Source of the DNA: Lichenicoccus sp964246745
GTDB taxonomy: Bacteria > Pseudomonadota > Alphaproteobacteria > Acetobacterales > Acetobacteraceae
DNA: 56,048 bases
NCBI GenBank assembly: GCA_964246745.1
Contig: CAXTRK010000020.1
Span: forward strand, 1 to 56,048
Direction of reading: 5' to 3'
In this document: positions 43,410-52,220 of the stretch, piece after piece
How the letters are laid out: the number at the start of each line of letters is the position of its first letter
Position numbering within the stretch: position 1 is the stretch's first letter
Made by a program: the position numbers and the translations under genes
The notes under the pieces: model-generated
Databases searched by the model: none
Told to the model about the DNA's origin: nothing
The model's input: only the letters and a program-made list of their open reading frames with translations

Positions 43410-43514
43410 GACCGCCGCAACGCAGCCGCGCGCGATGTCTTGATCTTTTTGTTTCGTTCTCCCGCCTTCTGCTAATCTGCTACAGAGTGGCAGCTTGCCG
43501 TGGAGACGTGGGTC

Positions 43515-44078
43515 ATGATGCGATACCGGCCGCTACTGCTCGCCGCTTTATGGGCAGCGGGCGGCGCCGCGAGCCTGGCGGCCGAGCCGCGCCATGCCTC
43601 GCACCGTCGGCTGCGACACGAGAGCGGGGCCGCGGTGCAGTTGAGCCACGAGCCCGGCACGTCGCAGGATCGCGCGGCGCGCCGGCTCAACGCCCACGAT
43701 ATCCGCGCGGCCCAGCGTCATGGCGAGACGCCTCTGGTGCTGGTCGGCTCGTCGCGGCTCGGGACCAAGGCCGGCGATCCGGCGCTGTTCGTTCAGGTGC
43801 AGTCAGCCCGCCTCTGCGGCTCGGCGGGCTGCTCGACGTCGGTGTATCTGCGTCACGACCATCGCTGGCGCAAGGTGCTGGATTCCGTCAGCGGACCGAT
43901 CCGGGTGATGCCTCAGCGCCATAATGGGATGCACGATCTCGTGGTCGGCAGGAACGATCGCTGGATCTGGGACGGGCGCGTCTATCAGGACAGCTTGGCA
44001 GCGCCCCCGCTCACCGGCCTGCGCCGTTCCGTCGAGGAACATCGCGCCCGTATGCGCAAGCTTGGCCGACCGCTCTGA
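43515..44078 (+). CDS. Exported protein of unknown function
   Basis: A 187-residue protein with a signal peptide (MMRYRPLLLAALWAAGGAASLAA) and a mature part containing DPALFVQVQSARLCGSAGCS and WRKVLDSVSGPI. The two close Cys may form a disulfide. It belongs to a pattern of small periplasmic proteins I have no name for. GTG 43500 would lengthen it by five residues. tRNA-Gly follows on the other strand. Confidence 0.65.
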   Translation: MMRYRPLLLAALWAAGGAASLAAEPRHASHRRLRHESGAAVQLSHEPGTSQDRAARRLNAHDIRAAQRHGETPLVLVGSSRLGTKAGDPALFVQVQSARLCGSAGCSTSVYLRHDHRWRKVLDSVSGPIRVMPQRHNGMHDLVVGRNDRWIWDGRVYQDSLAAPPLTGLRRSVEEHRARMRKLGRPL

Positions 44079-44085
44079 GAGACAC

Positions 44086-44159
44086 TGGAGCGGGTGAAGG
44101 GAATCGAACCCTCGTGTGCAGCTTGGGAAGCTGCCGTTCTACCATTGAACTACACCCGC
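44086..44159 (-). tRNA. tRNA-Gly (CCC)
   Basis: A 74-base tRNA on the minus strand. Acceptor strands GCGGGTG/CACCCGC, anticodon loop TTCCCAA with anticodon CCC, T loop TTCGATT, and an encoded CCA (44088-44086). Confidence 0.95.
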
Positions 44160-44202
44160 GGCAGCGCCCTCTATAGGCGCGCGATGCCGTCCCCGGCAAG
44201 GC

Positions 44203-44949
44203 TCAGCCGGTTGCCGGCTTGAAGGAGAGCAGCTCGTCCTGGTAATGCGCGCTGCGTATGCCGCCGCCGTCGTAATACTCCTCCACCGACTTCACCCAGC
44301 GCTTGACCACGGGAACATACCAGAAGGCTTTATAGGTGCGGCCGGCGACATGCGCGGGAACCGTCCTTCGCGTCTGCATGACCGTCGTGGCGCCCTCGGC
44401 GTCCACGCTGCTTGCGGCGCCAGCGGAAACCGACGGCGCCAGCACGGCGGACCAGGTTCCATCCGCCTCGATCTTGAGCGCCCGGAACAGGCCCGCCGGC
44501 ACGCTGATCTCTTCCCAGCCGACCACTCGATAGACGGAGTGGAAGTGCTCGCTGCTGTGCTGCCGGTTTGGATGAGCCTCGCTGTAATCGACCACCCAGC
44601 TCTCGCCGACATGCATCGGGAAGTCCAGCGGACGGTTCACCACCTGCTCACGTCCGTCCACGCTGCGCGATCGGCTCCAATCAGCGCCGGTCAATCGTTC
44701 GACCGGCGGCATCGTCGACCCGACCGGATGCGAGCTGATCTCGATCCCTGCCGGACTGGCACGCAGCACGTCGATTTCGACGCGGGTCTGGCGCCAGCCG
44801 CTCCGAAGCTCGGTGGTGCTCTGATAGGTCCAGCGATCCCCAGCGACGATGGGGGGCGCTGCCACGCTCTGCGCGTGGGCGGTTACGACCAGAGGGGCAA
44901 GCGCCAGGGCGGCGGCAAGCATGGGGCAGGCACAGCGCATGGGCGGCAT
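44203..44949 (-). CDS. Exported protein of unknown function
   Basis: A 248-residue protein with a signal peptide (MLAAALALAPLVVTAHA) and then a mostly beta-rich mature part (AGDRWTYQSTTELRSG, DFPMHVGESWVVDY, KAFWYVPVVKRWVKS). Such proteins occur in many proteobacteria and are likely periplasmic; the role is unknown. ATG 44949 is preferred; Met4 and Met10 are possible. Confidence 0.65.
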   Translation of the reverse strand: MPPMRCACPMLAAALALAPLVVTAHAQSVAAPPIVAGDRWTYQSTTELRSGWRQTRVEIDVLRASPAGIEISSHPVGSTMPPVERLTGADWSRSRSVDGREQVVNRPLDFPMHVGESWVVDYSEAHPNRQHSSEHFHSVYRVVGWEEISVPAGLFRALKIEADGTWSAVLAPSVSAGAASSVDAEGATTVMQTRRTVPAHVAGRTYKAFWYVPVVKRWVKSVEEYYDGGGIRSAHYQDELLSFKPATG

Positions 44950-45118
44950 CCTTGGACGGCAACGTCAGCAAGAATGCCACCCCGCATCGGCGTTGTCGAT
45001 TTGATATCATAACGAACAGCCAGCCCCGGGGTTGACGCTCGGCAAGCGTCGCACCTACAAATCCCGCCCGCTTGGCGGCCGCCTTTAGCCCACGTCCGGC
45101 ACGATCCTACGGGGAACC

Positions 45119-46324
45119 ATGATGAGCGCCTCCTATCGCCCCGCCACCCGTCTGCTGCATGCCGGCCTTGAGCGGACAGTGCATGGTGAGACCAGCGAGG
45201 CGATGTTCCTCACCTCGGGGTTTGTCTATGACAGCGCCGAACAGGCGGAGGCGACCTTCAACGGCGAGGCCGCGCATTATCAATATAGCCGCTTCGCCAA
45301 TCCAGGTGTGGAAGCCTTCGAGCGACGTCTTGCCGATCTTGAGGGCGCCGAGGCCTGCCGCGCCACCGCCACCGGGATGGCCGCGGTGCATGCAGCACTG
45401 CTCAGCCACCTTGTCGCCGGCGACCGCGTCGTCGCGTCGCGCGCGCTATTCGGCTCGTGCTTCTGGATCGTCGAGACGCTGCTGCCCCGCTACGGCATCG
45501 AGACCGTCTTCGTCGATGGCCATGATCTTGAGCAATGGCGCTCCGCGCTGTCGCGGCCGGCCGCGCTGGTGCTGCTGGAGAGCCCGTCCAACCCGATGCT
45601 CGACATTGTTGATCTGCGCGCGGTGTCGGAGCTGGCGCACCAGGCCGGCGCCATCGTCGTCGTGGACAATGTGTTCGCAACGCCGCTGCTGCAGCAGCCG
45701 CTCGCGCTCGGCGCCGACGTCGTCGTCTATTCCTGTACCAAGCATATCGACGGCCAGGGCCGCGTGCTCGGCGGCGCCGTGCTCGGCGGCAAGGAGTGGG
45801 TGGAGAAGACGCTGCAGCCCTTCATTCGCAATACCGGCCCCACCTTGTCCGCGTTCAACGCCTGGGTGCTGAGCAAGGGCCTGGAGACCTTGCCGCTGCG
45901 CGTGGACAGGATGACCGCCAGCGCGGCCGGCGTCGCCGACTGGCTGGCCGACGCCCCTGGCGTACGCAGGGTCTGGTATCCTGGACGCGCGGATCATCCG
46001 CAGCATGCGCTGGCGATGCGCCAGATGCGCGCCGGCGGCAGCCTGGTGGCGTTCGACGTCGGCGGCAAGACAGACGCGTTCGGGATGATGAACGCCCTGC
46101 GCCTGATTGCGATCTCGAACAATCTCGGCGACAGCCGTTCGCTGATGACGCATCCGGCGACCACCACCCACATGCGCATCGGCGCCAGCCAGCGCGCGAG
46201 GCTCGGCATCACCGACGGCGTGCTGCGCCTTTCGGTGGGGCTTGAGGATGTGGAGGATCTGCTGGACGATCTCGGTCGCGCGCTTGCCACCTTGGCAAGT
46301 CCGCGGGAGCGCGCGGCCGAATGA
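45119..46324 (+). CDS. metZ: O-succinylhomoserine sulfhydrylase
   Basis: A 401-residue PLP enzyme that makes homocysteine from an acylhomoserine and sulfide. The lysine that holds PLP is Lys208 in SCTKHIDGQG; YQYSRFANPGVEAFE and SNPMLDIVD are standard. The type of motif around residue 208 points to MetZ more than to MetB or MetY. ATG 45122 is an equal alternative start. The stop overlaps the apaG start (ATGA). Confidence 0.92.
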   Translation: MMSASYRPATRLLHAGLERTVHGETSEAMFLTSGFVYDSAEQAEATFNGEAAHYQYSRFANPGVEAFERRLADLEGAEACRATATGMAAVHAALLSHLVAGDRVVASRALFGSCFWIVETLLPRYGIETVFVDGHDLEQWRSALSRPAALVLLESPSNPMLDIVDLRAVSELAHQAGAIVVVDNVFATPLLQQPLALGADVVVYSCTKHIDGQGRVLGGAVLGGKEWVEKTLQPFIRNTGPTLSAFNAWVLSKGLETLPLRVDRMTASAAGVADWLADAPGVRRVWYPGRADHPQHALAMRQMRAGGSLVAFDVGGKTDAFGMMNALRLIAISNNLGDSRSLMTHPATTTHMRIGASQRARLGITDGVLRLSVGLEDVEDLLDDLGRALATLASPRERAAE

Positions 46325-46782
46325 AAGCGACGCTATCGTTCGCCGCCGAGTCGGGCGCCGAGCCGGGCGCCGAGCAGACGCAAGAGGGCTACTGCGCCGT
46401 GACACGCGGCATCCGGGTCAGCGTGCGGACATTCTACCTTGATGACCAGTCGCAGCCGGAGGAACGCCAGTTCGTCTGGGCCTACCGTGTGCGCATCGAG
46501 AACCAGGGCATGGAGGATGTCCGGCTGCTGCGCCGCACCTGGCATATCACGGACAGCCGCGGCCACACCCAGCACGTGGCGGGAGACGGCGTGCTGGGCG
46601 AGCAGCCGCGAATGGCGCCTGGCGAGACCTACGAATACACCTCCGGCACGCCGCTCACGACACCCTCTGGATTCATGACCGGCGCCTACCACATGGTGAG
46701 CATCGCGTCAGGCGAACTGTTCGACGTCCGCATCCCGACATTCAGCCTCGACAGCCCTCACCAGATCGGCATGATTCACTGA
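46321..46782 (+). CDS. apaG: ApaG-domain protein
   Basis: A 153-residue protein, mainly a beta sandwich of the ApaG family (first linked to Co2+ resistance; real role unclear). RGIRVSVRTFYLDDQSQPEE, RRTWHITDS, GVLGEQPRMAPGE and MTGAYHM are family traits. A short N-terminal extension has GAEPGAE repeats. Coupled by overlap to metZ, and its TGA overlaps the folE ATG. Confidence 0.9.
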   Translation: MKATLSFAAESGAEPGAEQTQEGYCAVTRGIRVSVRTFYLDDQSQPEERQFVWAYRVRIENQGMEDVRLLRRTWHITDSRGHTQHVAGDGVLGEQPRMAPGETYEYTSGTPLTTPSGFMTGAYHMVSIASGELFDVRIPTFSLDSPHQIGMIH

Positions 46783-47417
46783 TGGACCAGACCGCGTCGC
46801 TGATCCCGAACACGGCCGCAAACGCCAGGCGGCCATCACGGGAACAAGCCGAGGAGGCGGTGCGGACCCTGCTGCGCTGGGCGGGCGAGGACCCGTCGCG
46901 GGAAGGGCTGCGCGACACGCCCGGCCGCGTGGTACGATCCTATAACGAATTCTTCAAAGGCTACGAGATCGATGCGGTCGCGCTGCTGTCGACCACGTTT
47001 GCCGAGGTTGCGGGCTACGACGAGATCGTGCTGCTGCGTGACATACGCATCGAAAGCCATTGCGAGCACCATATGGTGCCGATCATCGGCGTCTGTCATG
47101 TCGCCTATCTGCCGAAGACGCGGGTGGTCGGCATCAGCAAGCTCGGGCGCCTGGTCGAGGCCTACGCGCGGCGTCTGCAGATCCAGGAACGCCTCACCGC
47201 GCAGATCGCCAACACCATCGCCGACGTGCTGGAACCGCATGGCGTCGCCGTCATCATCGAGGCCAACCATCAGTGCATCAGCACACGCGGCGTGCATAAG
47301 CCGGGCGTGTCGATGGTGACCAGCCGCATGCTGGGCGCTTTCCGCGACAATGCCGCGACCCGCGCGGAGCTGCTGGCCATGCTCGGGCCGCAGCGTCACG
47401 GCAGCGGCTTCGAGTAG
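46782..47417 (+). CDS. folE: GTP cyclohydrolase I
   Basis: A 211-residue enzyme, the first step of folate synthesis, making dihydroneopterin triphosphate from GTP. The zinc and active-site motifs are ESHCEHHMVPI and HQCISTRGVHKPG. Length is normal. The smoS gene starts one base after its stop. Confidence 0.95.
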   Translation: MDQTASLIPNTAANARRPSREQAEEAVRTLLRWAGEDPSREGLRDTPGRVVRSYNEFFKGYEIDAVALLSTTFAEVAGYDEIVLLRDIRIESHCEHHMVPIIGVCHVAYLPKTRVVGISKLGRLVEAYARRLQIQERLTAQIANTIADVLEPHGVAVIIEANHQCISTRGVHKPGVSMVTSRMLGAFRDNAATRAELLAMLGPQRHGSGFE

Positions 47418-47418
47418 C

Positions 47419-48204
47419 ATGCAGCTCGAAGGCAAGACCGCGATCATCACCGGGGCGGCGCGCGGCATCGGACGGGCGATCGCGGAACGCTACGCGCGCG
47501 AGGGCGCTCAGGTCGCCATCGCCGACATCAACGCGGCCGGAGCCGCGCATGCGGCGCGCACGATCGGCGGCGGCTGCTTTGCGCTGGCACTCGACGTGAC
47601 CAGGCAGGATCAGATCGACGCCGCCATACACGACGTCGTCGCCCGCACCGGCCGTCTCGACATCCTGGTCAACAACGCCGGGATCTTTGACATGGCGCCG
47701 ACCGTGGAGATCACCCGCGAGAGCTATGCCCGCCTTTACGCGGTCAATGTCGAGGGATTGCTGTTCATGACGCAGGCGGCGGCGAGGCAGATGATCGCGC
47801 AGGGCCGCGGCGCGCACGGACGCGCCGGCACGATCATCAATTTCGCCTCTCAGGCCGGCCGTCGCGGAGAGCCGCTGGTGGCGATCTATTGCTCGACCAA
47901 GGCCGCGGTCATCAGCCTCACCCAGAGCACCGGCCTGGACCTGATCCGGCACGGGATCAACGTCAATGCGATCGCGCCCGGCGTCGTCGACAACGAGCAC
48001 TGGGACCATGTCGACGCGCTGTTCGCCGCGCATGAGAAGCTGCCGCTTGGAGAAAAAAAGCGGCAGGTCGGCGCCGCTGTGCCGTTTGGACGCATGGCGC
48101 AGCCAGGCGAGATCGCCGGCATGGCGGTGTTCCTGGCCAGTCCCGACGCCGATTATATCGTCGCCCAGACCTACAACGTCGATGGCGGCAACTGGATGAG
48201 CTAA
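47419..48204 (+). CDS. smoS: Sorbitol dehydrogenase-like SDR
   Basis: A 261-residue short-chain dehydrogenase. It has the NAD motif TGAARGIGRA, NNAG, and the catalytic YCSTK. VVDNEHWDHVDALFA and IVAQTYNVDGGNWMS match SmoS, which oxidises sorbitol to fructose and galactitol to tagatose. The binding-protein gene downstream supports a polyol role. It is packed directly behind folE. Confidence 0.88.
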   Translation: MQLEGKTAIITGAARGIGRAIAERYAREGAQVAIADINAAGAAHAARTIGGGCFALALDVTRQDQIDAAIHDVVARTGRLDILVNNAGIFDMAPTVEITRESYARLYAVNVEGLLFMTQAAARQMIAQGRGAHGRAGTIINFASQAGRRGEPLVAIYCSTKAAVISLTQSTGLDLIRHGINVNAIAPGVVDNEHWDHVDALFAAHEKLPLGEKKRQVGAAVPFGRMAQPGEIAGMAVFLASPDADYIVAQTYNVDGGNWMS

Positions 48205-48308
48205 GCGGCAAAGCGTCAATCGCGCAGGGTGCGTTGACACGAAGCCTGTCGTCGCGGACTCTCGGCTCCAGTGCCATACCCGCACAAACCGGCCGAGGAA
48301 ACCAAGAG

Positions 48309-49637
48309 ATGCGCTTCACGTCGCTCACCGTCACCGCGGGGTTCGCCCTCGCGGCAGCGCCTATGCTTGCGCAGGGCGCGCTGGCTGCCGACACCACGAT
48401 CACCATCGCAACGGTCAACAACAGCCAGATGATCGAGATGCAAAAGCTGGCCCCGCTCTTTGAGAAGGCAAATCCCGATATCCATCTGCGTTGGGTCGTT
48501 CTGGAGGAAAACGTGCTGCGTCAGCGCGTCACCACCGACATCGCCACCCATGGCGGCCAGTTCGACATCCTGACCATCGGCAATTACGAGGTGCCGATCT
48601 GGGCCAAGCAGGGCTGGCTTGAGCCATTCAGCAACCTGCCATCCGCCTACGATCTCTCCGACATTCTGGCACCCGTGCGCGCCGGAGTGAGTTATCAGAA
48701 CAAGGTCTTTGCGCTGCCGTTCTATGGCGAGAGCGTCATGACGCTGTATCGCACCGACCTGTTCAAGAAGGCGGGAATCACCATGCCTTCTAATCCGACC
48801 TACACGCAGATCCGGCAATTTGCCGACGAGACCACCGACAAATCCAAGCAGATCTACGGCATGTGCCTGCGCGGCAAGCCCGGCTGGGGCGAGAACATGG
48901 CCTATTTCACCACGCTGGTCACGGCGATGGGCGGCCGTTATTTCAACATGCAGTGGAAGCCGACCATCGACACCAAGCCGTGGCAGGAAGCGCTCGCTTA
49001 TTACGACGGCATCATGAAGGCCGACGGCCCTCCCGGTGCGTCTTCGAACGGCTTCAACGAGAACCTGTCTTTGTTCACCTCCGGTCACTGCGCGATGTGG
49101 ATCGACGCCACCAGTGCCGCCGGCGTGGTTTTCGACAAGAAACAGTCACAGGTTGCCGATGAGGTCGGTTTCGCCCAGGCGCCAACCGGCAGCTTCAAGG
49201 GCGGTCCGACCTGGCTATGGTCGTGGAACCTGGCCATTCCGGAATCGTCGACGAAGAAGGACGCGGCCCGCACTTTCATCCTGTGGGCAACGTCGAAGCC
49301 TTATATCAACCTGGTCGCACAGCATGACGGCTGGGTGAACATCCCGCCCGGCACGCGTCATTCTTCCTATGATTCGCCGCAATACCAGAAGGTCGCGCCG
49401 TTCTCGAACTTCGTTCTGGAGGCGATCGAGCACTCCAATCCGACCGGCCAGACCGAGCAGCCGCGCCCCTACACCGGCGCGCAGTATGTCGGCATCGCCC
49501 CGTTCCAGGCGATCGGCACGCAGATCGGCCAGGACATCGCGGCAACCCTGAGCGGATCAATGACGCAGGCGCAGGCGCTGTCGACGGCAAACGCGCAGGC
49601 GGGCCGCGCCATGCGCGAGGCCGGCTACGAGAAGTAG
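48309..49637 (+). CDS. smoE: Sorbitol/mannitol-type ABC transporter binding protein
   Basis: A 442-residue periplasmic solute-binding protein of ABC importer family 1. It has a signal peptide (ending QGALAA), then TITIATVNNSQM, FDILTIGNYEVPIWA, LPFYGESVMTLYR and GGPTWLWSWNLAIP. Related SmoE proteins sit ahead of two permease genes and an ATPase gene; here the next gene is on the opposite strand, so the importer is incomplete locally. ATG 48309 follows an AAGAG-type site. Confidence 0.88.
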   Translation: MRFTSLTVTAGFALAAAPMLAQGALAADTTITIATVNNSQMIEMQKLAPLFEKANPDIHLRWVVLEENVLRQRVTTDIATHGGQFDILTIGNYEVPIWAKQGWLEPFSNLPSAYDLSDILAPVRAGVSYQNKVFALPFYGESVMTLYRTDLFKKAGITMPSNPTYTQIRQFADETTDKSKQIYGMCLRGKPGWGENMAYFTTLVTAMGGRYFNMQWKPTIDTKPWQEALAYYDGIMKADGPPGASSNGFNENLSLFTSGHCAMWIDATSAAGVVFDKKQSQVADEVGFAQAPTGSFKGGPTWLWSWNLAIPESSTKKDAARTFILWATSKPYINLVAQHDGWVNIPPGTRHSSYDSPQYQKVAPFSNFVLEAIEHSNPTGQTEQPRPYTGAQYVGIAPFQAIGTQIGQDIAATLSGSMTQAQALSTANAQAGRAMREAGYEK

Positions 49638-49689
49638 ACTGTATTGTTGGGCGGCGTCGGAAACGGCGCCGCGCTTCTTGCCATTATCT

Positions 49690-50325
49690 TCAACCGCCCG
49701 GCTGTTCCTCGATCCTGTAATTGATGACGACATGGTTCGGCTGCGGATAGGTGGCGCTCGGCGTGATCTTCACTCCGATATTCGCCTTCTTGTAGAGTGC
49801 CACGATCGCCTGCTGCGTCGACGCGACGCCCGCGTTGCTGACCGCCTCCCCCGGCTTGAGCGGGATCGCAGCCTCAATCTTCTCGTCGGCAATCCGCTTG
49901 TTGCCCTCGAACGTCACCTTGTCGAGACGGAGCACCGCGGGAGCCTGCGGCGGCGGAGCCGCCTGCTCCTCGATGATGTATTCAACGCGGACCAGACCCG
50001 GGCGCGGAATGACCAGCTTCTGCTTGAAGCGGGCGCCGACATTGGCGCGGCGATAGACATCGACGACCGAATTGAAGTTGGCGGCAAGATCGGCTCGCGT
50101 CACCCGTTCGCCCACATGCACCGTCATCGCCTGATCAATCGAAGCGGTCGGCACCTGCTTGTTGCCGACGATTTCGAGCTTGAGCAGCTTCATCTCCTGG
50201 GTGCTGGCGGCTTCGCCCGCGGCCGACACCGGCCCGGACGTGCTCAGCACGAGAGCGGGTGCGGCCAACGACAGGCTCGAGGCCATGATCATCCGCATGA
50301 ACAGGCGGTCACGCTTCACGCGCAT
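49690..50325 (-). CDS. Stand-alone POTRA-domain exported protein
   Basis: A 211-residue protein with a signal peptide (up to about residue 36, VSAAGEA). Two POTRA-like repeats follow: LLKLEIVGNKQVPTASID... and LRLDKVTFEGNKRIADEKIE..., each ending in a YRIEEQ or YIIEEQ strand. BamA, TamA and TpsB use such repeats ahead of a beta barrel, which is missing here. It may chaperone outer-membrane proteins or partner with a barrel elsewhere. Its start overlaps moaB by 17 bases. Confidence 0.75.
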   Translation of the reverse strand: MRVKRDRLFMRMIMASSLSLAAPALVLSTSGPVSAAGEAASTQEMKLLKLEIVGNKQVPTASIDQAMTVHVGERVTRADLAANFNSVVDVYRRANVGARFKQKLVIPRPGLVRVEYIIEEQAAPPPQAPAVLRLDKVTFEGNKRIADEKIEAAIPLKPGEAVSNAGVASTQQAIVALYKKANIGVKITPSATYPQPNHVVINYRIEEQPGG

Positions 50326-50875
50326 GCGTCGTCCTTTCCGGTTTGGCGTGCTCGCTGAGGCGGGGCATCAGCTCGACCAGGTTGCAGGGAGCGTGCCGGC
50401 TGTCGAGCTGCCAGACCAGGATGTCGTCCCAACCGTCCTTCACCGCGCCGTTGCTTCCCGGCAGCGCGAACAAATAGGTGCCGTTCGCAACCCCGGCGAG
50501 GGCGCGCGACTGGATCGTCGAGGTGCCGATCTTGGCGTACGACAACATGCGGAACAGCTCGCCGAAGCCCTCGATCTGCTTTTCGACGACCCGCGCGAAC
50601 GCTTCCGGAGTGACGTCGCGGCCGGTGACCCCGGTGCCGCCAGTGCTGACCACCACATCGATCTCGGGATCGGCGATCCAGCCCGACAGGCGGTGGACGA
50701 TGGCGCCGACATCGTCGCGCTCGATGGCGCGGCCGGCCAGCACATGCCCGGCCTTTTCGACGCGGGCGGCAAGGATGTCGCCGGAGGTGTCGTCCGCCTC
50801 GGTGCGGGTGTCGGAGACCGTCAGCACGGCGATGTTGACGGGCCGAAACGGGATGCTGTGGTCGAGCTCTGCCAT
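50309..50875 (-). CDS. moaB: Molybdenum cofactor protein MoaB
   Basis: A 188-residue molybdopterin adenylyltransferase-type protein. The motif STGGTGVTGRDVTPEA is complete, with LTVSDTRTEADDTSGD and ALPGSNGAVKDGW around it. ATG 50875 matches the family start. It overlaps the POTRA gene. Confidence 0.92.
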   Translation of the reverse strand: MAELDHSIPFRPVNIAVLTVSDTRTEADDTSGDILAARVEKAGHVLAGRAIERDDVGAIVHRLSGWIADPEIDVVVSTGGTGVTGRDVTPEAFARVVEKQIEGFGELFRMLSYAKIGTSTIQSRALAGVANGTYLFALPGSNGAVKDGWDDILVWQLDSRHAPCNLVELMPRLSEHAKPERTTHAREA

Positions 50876-50907
50876 GACGGAACACAAGCAGCCAGGTGCC
50901 CGGCGCG

Positions 50908-51867
50908 TCAATCCATGCCGTTTGCAACAGCCTGTGTGGCCGCCGCGCGCGGCACGCCGGGCACCTCGGCATGGTCGATCCCCGCCTGCATCAGCGCGAT
51001 GCGGTCGGCCGGCTGTGGCGACAGCCGCACGACCCGCTCGCCGGCTTTGGCGAGGCGCACCAGCAGCGCCGGCGCCTCTCCGTCCGCGACCGGCCGCCGC
51101 GCCGCGTCACGTCGCGCCACCTCCAGCACCGACGGACTCTCGTCCGGAGCATGGACGATCACGTCCGCCTCGCCGAGCAGACGCAACGCGCGGAGCGTGA
51201 GCAGATCGGCTTCGCCCGGGCCGGGCTCGACCAGATGGACGAAGCCGCGCGGCCGGGCGGCACCGGCCGCCGCCGCGTGCAGCGCTTGCAGGTAGGCCGC
51301 TGCCGCCTCGGCCTCGCGTCCCTCCAGCATCAGCGTCGCGACCGGTCCCGAGAGCGCCGCTTCCAGCATGCGACGCCGCTGGATCACGTCGGGCAGCCGC
51401 TCGCGCGTCACTGCCTGCATGCGTCCGGCCAGCGCCGCGAGGTCGCCAAATCGGGGAGCGATCAGCGCCTCGATGCGCGCGCGCAGCAGCCGCGCCAGCA
51501 CCGGGCTGGCGCCGCCCGACGAGATCGCAATCGCGAGCGGCGGACGCATAACCAGGGCTGGCGTGATGAAGCTGCTCAGCTCCGGCTGATCGACCACGTT
51601 GCAGGGAATGCCGCGCGCGCGCGCCGCGGCCGAGAGCGCGCGCAACTGCGCTTGCATCGGATGATCGGGCGCACGCGCCTCGCCTTCGGCCGCTCCGATG
51701 GCGATGGCGCAGCCGTCGAGCAGCGTCTGTTCGAACGCCATGGTCCGCACCAGCGCGGCGCCGCAGTCGATGAGGCTGTCCGCGCGCCGCTGCGCCGCCT
51801 CGCCCTCGCCCAGCAACAAGGCGCGCCGTCCTCTGAGGTCGAGGAACACCGCGAAGTTATTTCTCAC
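50908..51867 (-). CDS. cysG: Siroheme synthase with a shortened methyltransferase domain
   Basis: A 319-residue protein. Residues 1-210 are the CysG N-terminal half (NAD motif LLLGEGEAAQRRA, then ISSGGASPVLARLLRARIE, typical of precorrin-2 dehydrogenase/ferrochelatase). Residues 215-319 start like uroporphyrinogen III methyltransferase (FVHLVEPGPGEADLLTLRALR) but are only about 105 long instead of about 240, and the later SAM-site motifs are missing. The gene ends by a normal stop. Methylation would have to come from a separate enzyme. The start ATG 51867 is fitting. Confidence 0.82.
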   Translation of the reverse strand: MRNNFAVFLDLRGRRALLLGEGEAAQRRADSLIDCGAALVRTMAFEQTLLDGCAIAIGAAEGEARAPDHPMQAQLRALSAAARARGIPCNVVDQPELSSFITPALVMRPPLAIAISSGGASPVLARLLRARIEALIAPRFGDLAALAGRMQAVTRERLPDVIQRRRMLEAALSGPVATLMLEGREAEAAAAYLQALHAAAAGAARPRGFVHLVEPGPGEADLLTLRALRLLGEADVIVHAPDESPSVLEVARRDAARRPVADGEAPALLVRLAKAGERVVRLSPQPADRIALMQAGIDHAEVPGVPRAAATQAVANGMD

Positions 51868-52033
51868 GGCGCCATCGAGGCCGCGAGGACAAACGAATCT
51901 AGAATGCGCAAGCCTCTCAACTCAGCCTCTCTTGATGCACCAGATCGATCTATGCGGTATCCTGCGCGGCGCGGAAAGACCGGCGCACGCTCCGCGTCTG
52001 GGACCAGCAGTCGATGGATGAGGTTTAGCCGAC

Positions 52034-52219
52034 GTGGGATCAAGCAAAGCAATACGACGCTGGCTGAAGCTCTGCGCCACCGCCTGCGCGGTGTCGCTGC
52101 TGGCGGGATGCAGCTCCTCGTTTGGCGGCGGCGCGCAGCCGGCTCAGCCGAATACGGTCGTGGTGCCGCCCGGCAGCACCGTGGTCTGCCAGAACGGGTC
52201 GCAACCACCCTGCCAATAG
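52034..52219 (+). CDS. Small lipoprotein of unknown function
   Basis: A 61-residue protein from GTG 52034 with basic start, hydrophobic core and lipobox LLAGC. The mature part is short and rich in Pro, Gln and Val with two Cys near the end. No family recognised. The 166 bases before it show no gene. Confidence 0.6.
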   Translation: MGSSKAIRRWLKLCATACAVSLLAGCSSSFGGGAQPAQPNTVVVPPGSTVVCQNGSQPPCQ

Positions 52220-52220
52220 C

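Noticed and set aside
45013..45118. Two short hairpins ahead of metZ (gacgct...agcgtc and ccgcc...ggcgg) as a possible SAM riboswitch
   Set aside because: I could not find the conserved SAM-II core, and the stems are short; a covariance-model search would decide.
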